Shown in pieces: positions 59,447-64,000 of a stretch of DNA of 64,000 nucleotides (position 1 is its first letter; every line of letters starts with the position of its first letter). The notes beneath the pieces are model-generated. The model saw only the letters and a program-made list of their open reading frames with translations, was not told the origin of the DNA and did not search any database. Source of the stretch: Corylus avellana (Eukaryota > Streptophyta > Magnoliopsida > Fagales > Betulaceae); the NCBI RefSeq assembly GCF_901000735.1, contig NC_081544.1, positions 9,177,608 through 9,241,607 on the forward strand, given 5' to 3'. Both the position numbers and the translations under genes were made by a program.

Positions 59447-61811
59447 TTACATAACATCATTGGAAATCCGTATGCGATCCAAGCTGGCTTTACCATAAAG
59501 CTTGTTGGTTTGGTGAAGTCCCAAGTAATCTTTATATTTGATCTCGATGTATTTTGGTTGGCTGCTTTCCTTCTTCACCAACTCTGGTGACGGGCCGATA
59601 ATGGTGTCGAGTGGTGGCCCATTCACAATGGCCAGAGAAATCCTTGTAGCTTTCTTGTTAACTACTGCTCGATGTACATTGCTCTTGTACTTCCCATTAC
59701 TCACAACCTAATTCAACACAAATCAATTTTGTAATAATAATTATGAATTAAAAACGAGATATTAAAAAAAACAATTGAATATATATACAAATTTAATTAA
59801 TAATTAAATTTATGATCATCACCTCAAGTTGATCGGAAGTGTTGACTAGAAGGGAGTTGGGAAGGGCATGCACGTTGACCCACTTGCCATTGCGTTTTAA
59901 TTGGAGGCCACCGATTCCATTCTGTGTGACGAGAGTCAAGAGGCCGTGATCTGAGTGAGGTGGCAAACCCATCGCAAGATCCGGCTGCGGGCAGGGCGGG
60001 TATAGATTTGCAACAAATGCTTGTAAACCAGCTGATTCCAAATTCATGGCCTTGTGGATGTAGGAGGCTTCCAATCCAAGGCTCTCTGATATGCCTTTAA
60101 GCAATTCCCTTACTACGCCTCGGATTCTCTGGCAATACTCTAACGAAACCTCACTGCCCACAAGACCAAGGAAACCAGTCAAAACAACCCCCTTTTTCCC
60201 CATTTTGTTTATAATTATATTACGTAATGCAAATTTACATATATACCAATCTCTCTTTATTTTTGCTAATATAGGGTTTTGCATTATATATGTTGGGTAT
60301 AATAATTCAGCATAAGGCCCATTTAATAGAAAAAGGATCCCCCAAGCAGTCCACTATATGGCAATAATTAAATAACTCTTAATCCGCCACTTGGCCAGCA
60401 AGCGTCCAGTACCATATTCAGGAAGTCTGAAAGTTCTCTCCAAAAATAAAGGTGGCATAAATCTTTATCTCTTTCTCTGTTTGAAAACTCTTCATTTCAT
60501 TTCTTTTTCTCTCTCTTTAAGAGAGAATACTAACTTAACCATTGGAGTGTCTCTGATCCTCTTAGGGACCAATAAATTTTAGTCAACTTTTTTGTTTTTA
60601 ATTTTATAGTTTTTTAGTTTTTTTTTTTTGCAAGAGCTTTGTTGCCGGTCCGGCCGTTTGAAAATTTGCTCTAACAATGACAATGATATTTTAATATAAA
60701 TGAAGTAATGTTTATGTCGACCCTAGTGTCCTGCTTATCTCAAATGTGAGGTTGTGGTTTCAAAAGATTATATGTGAGAGTGTGAATATTGAAGGAAAAT
60801 TTTTATTTTCTCTCCATCCCTATAAAGGTATACCATCGGATCAAATTTTAATATAAATTCATTCTAAATTCAATGATAATTTTAAAATTTAATTAATAAA
60901 ATGACTAAAAATCTTCGTTCTAGCATTACTTAAAAAATATACATAAAACTTTTGTTGCATGAACTGGTACAATTAGGTAATTACGCAAAATAGTACATTT
61001 AATGTGGGGCATTATTGTCACTAGCTAGTTCCTAGTGGGTATACGTTATTATGATACGTTAAGGTATAGTTAGCAATAATTGGTCCCCCCTTCTACCTAC
61101 AAAAATAGTTTCAAAATAAATGTCCGTACGTACCTGAATCCAGCAGGTTTGTTGGGGAAATGAAGGTGATGAGGATGTTGAATGATGACCTTGAGAAAAT
61201 CCCTCCAGAAGAAAACCTTGTCCAATGACGTGTTGAAGCTCGTTCCGCACCTGATTGTGTCCAACACATTCTTCCCTTCGAATTCTCTCTTCTCCTCCTC
61301 CGTCAGATCGAAAAATCCTCTGATTCCCTCTATCACTCTCTCTATTAGCCTCTCCGGCACGCCGTGATTGATCACCTGAGATCAGACCACCACGCATGCA
61401 TGTGTTACTTTTGATATATAATTTGAAAATGGCTAAAAAATGAAATACCCACGACACAATTTTTGATAATTTGAAGTTAACAATGTAAGACCCCCGATTC
61501 ATGGTGAAGTTTTTCGTATATTTTACCATGAAGAAGCCCCAGTCCTTGCAGGCCCTGCCAAGTTCTTGGATGATTGTGGACCGTTGATCAGGAGTACCGT
61601 AGGCGAGCAGAGAGAAGTCAATCACGGGGATTGGGTCTTCTGGGTCTTCTGAAACTGCTTCATCTTCTTGGGGATCTTTGGTGAAAGCATAGGTGGAAGG
61701 GATGGAGGTGAGGCTTGGTGATTCAGCTAGTTTTTTGACACATGTTGTCTTGGAAAATTGAGTGGGAGATGGGTGAGAGGCTTCGGAAACCAGTGGAGTT
61801 GTTGCAGCCAT
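59447..61811 (-). CDS. 2-oxoglutarate/Fe(II)-dependent dioxygenase, type A, intact
   Basis: Exons 61527-61811, 61134-61375, 59823-60153, 59447-59707; introns 151, 980 and 115 bp, all GT-AG; 372 aa. The N-terminal DIOX_N part has EDPIPVIDFSLL, ACKDWGFFM/VINHGVPE and GFFDLTEEEKREFEG. The catalytic core has YPPCPQPDLAMGLPPHSDHG with iron ligands His242/Asp244 and His298, and 2OG-binding Arg308/Ser310 (TRIS). It is 22 residues longer at the N-terminus than type B (a Ser/Thr-rich MAATTPLVSEASHPSP stretch). No signal peptide or membrane segment, so probably cytosolic. Related to proteins annotated 2-ODD19 or flavanone 3-dioxygenase 3-like; substrate unknown. The start agrees with copies 1, 3 and 3'. 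Best candidate for an active gene here. Confidence 0.87.
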
Positions 61812-62030
61812 GATGAATATGACGAGAGATGTTGTCGGAAATGATCAATGAATTTGAATATAAAGGAGCAAGAAAGGTGTCTTAATTTTTTCACAAAGTT
61901 GGATGTATATGAGTAGAGATCTAGGTAAATAAATGTAGTGGGAAATATTATTTGTCTTCTCAAAGTTGCTTTGAGAAAAAGACCACGTGACGCACAGATT
62001 TGAAACGTTTTAGATGAGTTCTCACTAGAG
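61812..62030 (-). promoter_or_regulatory. Promoter of the intact type A gene
   Basis: TATA-like CTTTATATTC (reverse complement at 61857-61866) lies about 50 bp upstream of the ATG. The conserved paralogue block at 61917-62025 includes ATTATTTGTCTTCTCAAAGT, a GACCACGTGACG G-box-containing stretch near 61982 not preserved in copies 3 and 3', and ACGTTTTAGATGAGTTCTCA. No MITE or hAT insertion is present, unlike copy 1. Confidence 0.55.
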
Positions 62031-62218
62031 GGCCAATAATGTATTTGACAAAACTTGCAACCTGATATGAACTCAACACAAAATTAAGAGGATAATGTTG
62101 AAGAGTTTGGTCGGTTTAATTTAATGGGTCGAGTTATAGTTGATCTATATATATAGTCTTATACTCATGTTTTGACATGACTCATAAACTTGATACAAAT
62201 CCAATACAAAATTAGAGG

Positions 62219-64000
62219 TGTTAGAATATTTGATATTATTTACTTTATTATGTTTCTTTACATATTCTAGGGTTTAGTCTAAGGTTTCTTGCCTACTACT
62301 TTTTCTCTCTATAAATAGAGAACTATGTAAACATGTCATAATATGGAAGAAAATAATACAATGTAGTCCATTGTTATGCTTATGCTCTTTTTCTTCTCTC
62401 TCTCTTTCTTCCACTCTCCACAATATATTTAACATGGTATCAGAGCCACTTCCTTGTGGCCTCCAATAAACGTCTTTAACGTTTCCCGGCGCTCCCTCCA
62501 ATGACCTCCAAATTTTGGTTATCTGTGTGCTGCCAAGCGGTTTTCCACTCAAAATCTCTTCAACGCTTTCATTGCAGCCTCATGTGGGAAAATTTATCCT
62601 AGATTCATGCTTGGATCTATAGATCTATGGAAGATCCGCCGCTATCGGCCCTCCAACGTGCCACCACACTCCAACGCCAATTGTTGTTCGTACCACACAC
62701 GCCACCACAGCTGTGACAGAGCTTCACGCTCCACTTCAAACGATAGATTAGACGCCTCCGAGTCCAAATCCGAAGAGATCTAGAGCGTCCAAGCTTCCAC
62801 GCGCCTCAAGAAGGTCTTGTCCGCCACTTAATGCGCCTCCATGTGCCGCTGCAATTCTTCCACACGCCATATCAAGTGGATTAGCTGGGTTTTAGCACCA
62901 CTCCACAGATCCGGCACCGATGGTCAAATCTCTGCCATGCACGCCGCCATTGGACAATGGACGGGCCGGAAGCATCTCTTGCTAGTGGGCTTCACGCGCC
63001 AAGGCGTGGCTGCCAGTGAAGGCGCGTGTACCACACGTGTGAAAAGCTTTCTCTATTTCCAACAGCCACGTGGTAGCCTGTCAACACACCACGTCAGCCC
63101 TAGATCCATCTCCAATCTAATCCAAAACCGGGTTAGTGGGTTCTAAACCGGTCCAATTGGGTCAATTCCGAATCCATCAAAGGCATCTCCAACCCGATCC
63201 AAAACCGGTTCTAACCAGGCTATCGCTTTCTAAACTAGTCCAACCGGGTCAATTTCGGATCCATCCAAGGCATCTCCAACCCGATCCAAAATCGGTTCTA
63301 ACTGGGTCATCGGGTTCTAAACCGGTCCAACCGGGTCAATTCCTCCAACCATTCCAAATTAGTCAATCCGGTTCAACGGGTTAGACCTGGTTCATATCTT
63401 TTCGGGTCAGACCATATGCAATGGTCCATTGGTTTTGGCCTATTTTGACCCAGTCAAACCGGCCCAATTTAACATATCCTATAAAGCTCCAATCAAGTCT
63501 TAAGCCCAAAGTGTTGGGTCCAATCCATTCCAATGGATTCAAGTCTCAACATTTGGGGTCCAACAACCACCTTCAGCCATCAGCAGCCAGCTGCTGCCGT
63601 CCTCCACCACTGTCCGCCACTCTCCGGTGACTTTTCAAGTGAACGAAAAAAAAAAATTCATTATTTCCCCTTTTTTTTTCCCAAACTCAAGCTTGCACCT
63701 TGAGTAGACCTGGCAAAATGTGACACGACCTGCCAACCCGACATGAACACGACACGAAATTACTGAATTTGGGTCATAAATGGGTCAACCCGTTTATTTT
63801 TGTTTCTGTCAGGTCAACCTGCTTGATCTGCAGGTGACCTAAAATCATATATATTTTTCGTTTTTTTTTTCTAAGATTTTCCCCGTAAATAGGCTTAGAT
63901 ATGGAATTTCGAAACGATCCCTTGGTGGTTTTTTTTTTTTATTATTATTATTATTTTTTAGATGTTGATTTCTATAAGACGCGCATGAGAAGCCGAAAGA
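62219..64000 (+). mobile_element. Low-coding copia-like element (5' part)
   Basis: LTR 62219-62434 (TGTTAGAATATTTGATATT ... ATATATTTAACA) with TATA-like TATAAATAGAG near 62311, then primer-binding site TGGTATCAGAGCC at 62435-62447. The internal region to the window end has no gag or pol, only stop-rich GC-richer sequence resembling the internal part of 2622-6499 (for example CACGCCGCCATTGGACAATG near 62940). Left flank AGAGG is the candidate TSD; the right end lies outside the window or was lost. Positions 63705-63850 look like a separate dispersed repeat. Confidence 0.7.
63107..63345. repeat. Tandem repeats, 77-87 bp units
   Basis: About two and a half units containing CATCTCCAACCCGATCCAAA, GGTTCTAA and CCGGTCCAACCGGGTCAATT. 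Located in the internal region of the low-coding copia, as are the tandem repeats at 2900-3190 in its relative. Confidence 0.7.

Noticed and set aside
62841..63630. Three plus-strand ORFs rich in QPDPKPV and PGQF repeats
   Set aside because: They reflect tandem repeats in a non-coding copia body. The frame changes between units and no known domain appears.

Overview
The window is nuclear DNA of a flowering plant, most likely a woody eudicot. The signs are GT-AG introns, AT-rich spacers, DOXC-type 2-oxoglutarate/Fe(II) dioxygenase (2OGD) genes, and Ty1/copia, CACTA, LINE, SINE, hAT-like and Mutator-like elements. The species cannot be fixed from the sequence. Six 100-N scaffold gaps and one 38-N gap show it is a draft assembly.

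The backbone is a decayed tandem array of 2OGD genes, all on the minus strand in the main locus. There are two paralogue types. Type A (about 372 aa, 22-residue N-terminal extension) has an intact copy at 59447-61811. Type B (about 345 aa) has an intact copy at 14211-16041. Read from right to left the order is intact A, a 5' fragment of A (58233 continuing at 28686-28590 and 21227-21173), intact B, broken A (9521 down to 2537), then a B remnant fused to it (2514-2111). This looks like repeated duplication of an A-B unit. All four-exon copies share the same intron phases.

Almost everything else is mobile DNA, much of it datable by nesting and by target-site duplications (TSDs). 1-13.9 kb: a low-coding copia with a nested solo LTR in A exon 3, a gene-capturing TIR element carrying a PP2A B' fragment in A intron 2, hAT-like and Mutator-like insertions in the A promoter, and a 5'-truncated LINE. 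16-21 kb: Mutator-like MITEs. 21.2-28.6 kb: a full-length copia in A exon 1, itself interrupted by a Pack-MULE holding a fragment of a PLP-dependent (MOCOS-like) transferase gene. 28.7-58.2 kb: a CACTA insertion with TSD CCA that splits the same exon 1.

The CACTA interval is not simple. Between its ends lie two near-identical copies of the transposase region (30.4-34.3 and 47.9-51.8 kb, same solo LTR, same stop codons). Between those, bounded by scaffold gaps, is a block (34447-44764) that repeats the host locus in inverted orientation: A exons 3-4, the A fragment with the same copia at the same site, a second B gene, then a LINE fragment entered by another CACTA 5' end. This is either a true inverted duplication or, more simply, an alternative-haplotype contig placed inside the CACTA during scaffolding. 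62-64 kb begins another low-coding copia of the family seen at 2.6-6.5 kb.

Likely functional genes are few: type A at 59447-61811, type B at 14211-16041, and possibly the second B copy at 40882-43055, which has a frameshifted C-terminus. Substrates cannot be assigned from sequence. The CACTA genes (TNP2-like and TNP1/Ptta-like) carry several nonsense codons, mostly TGG or CAG changed to stops, so both annotated copies look inactive.
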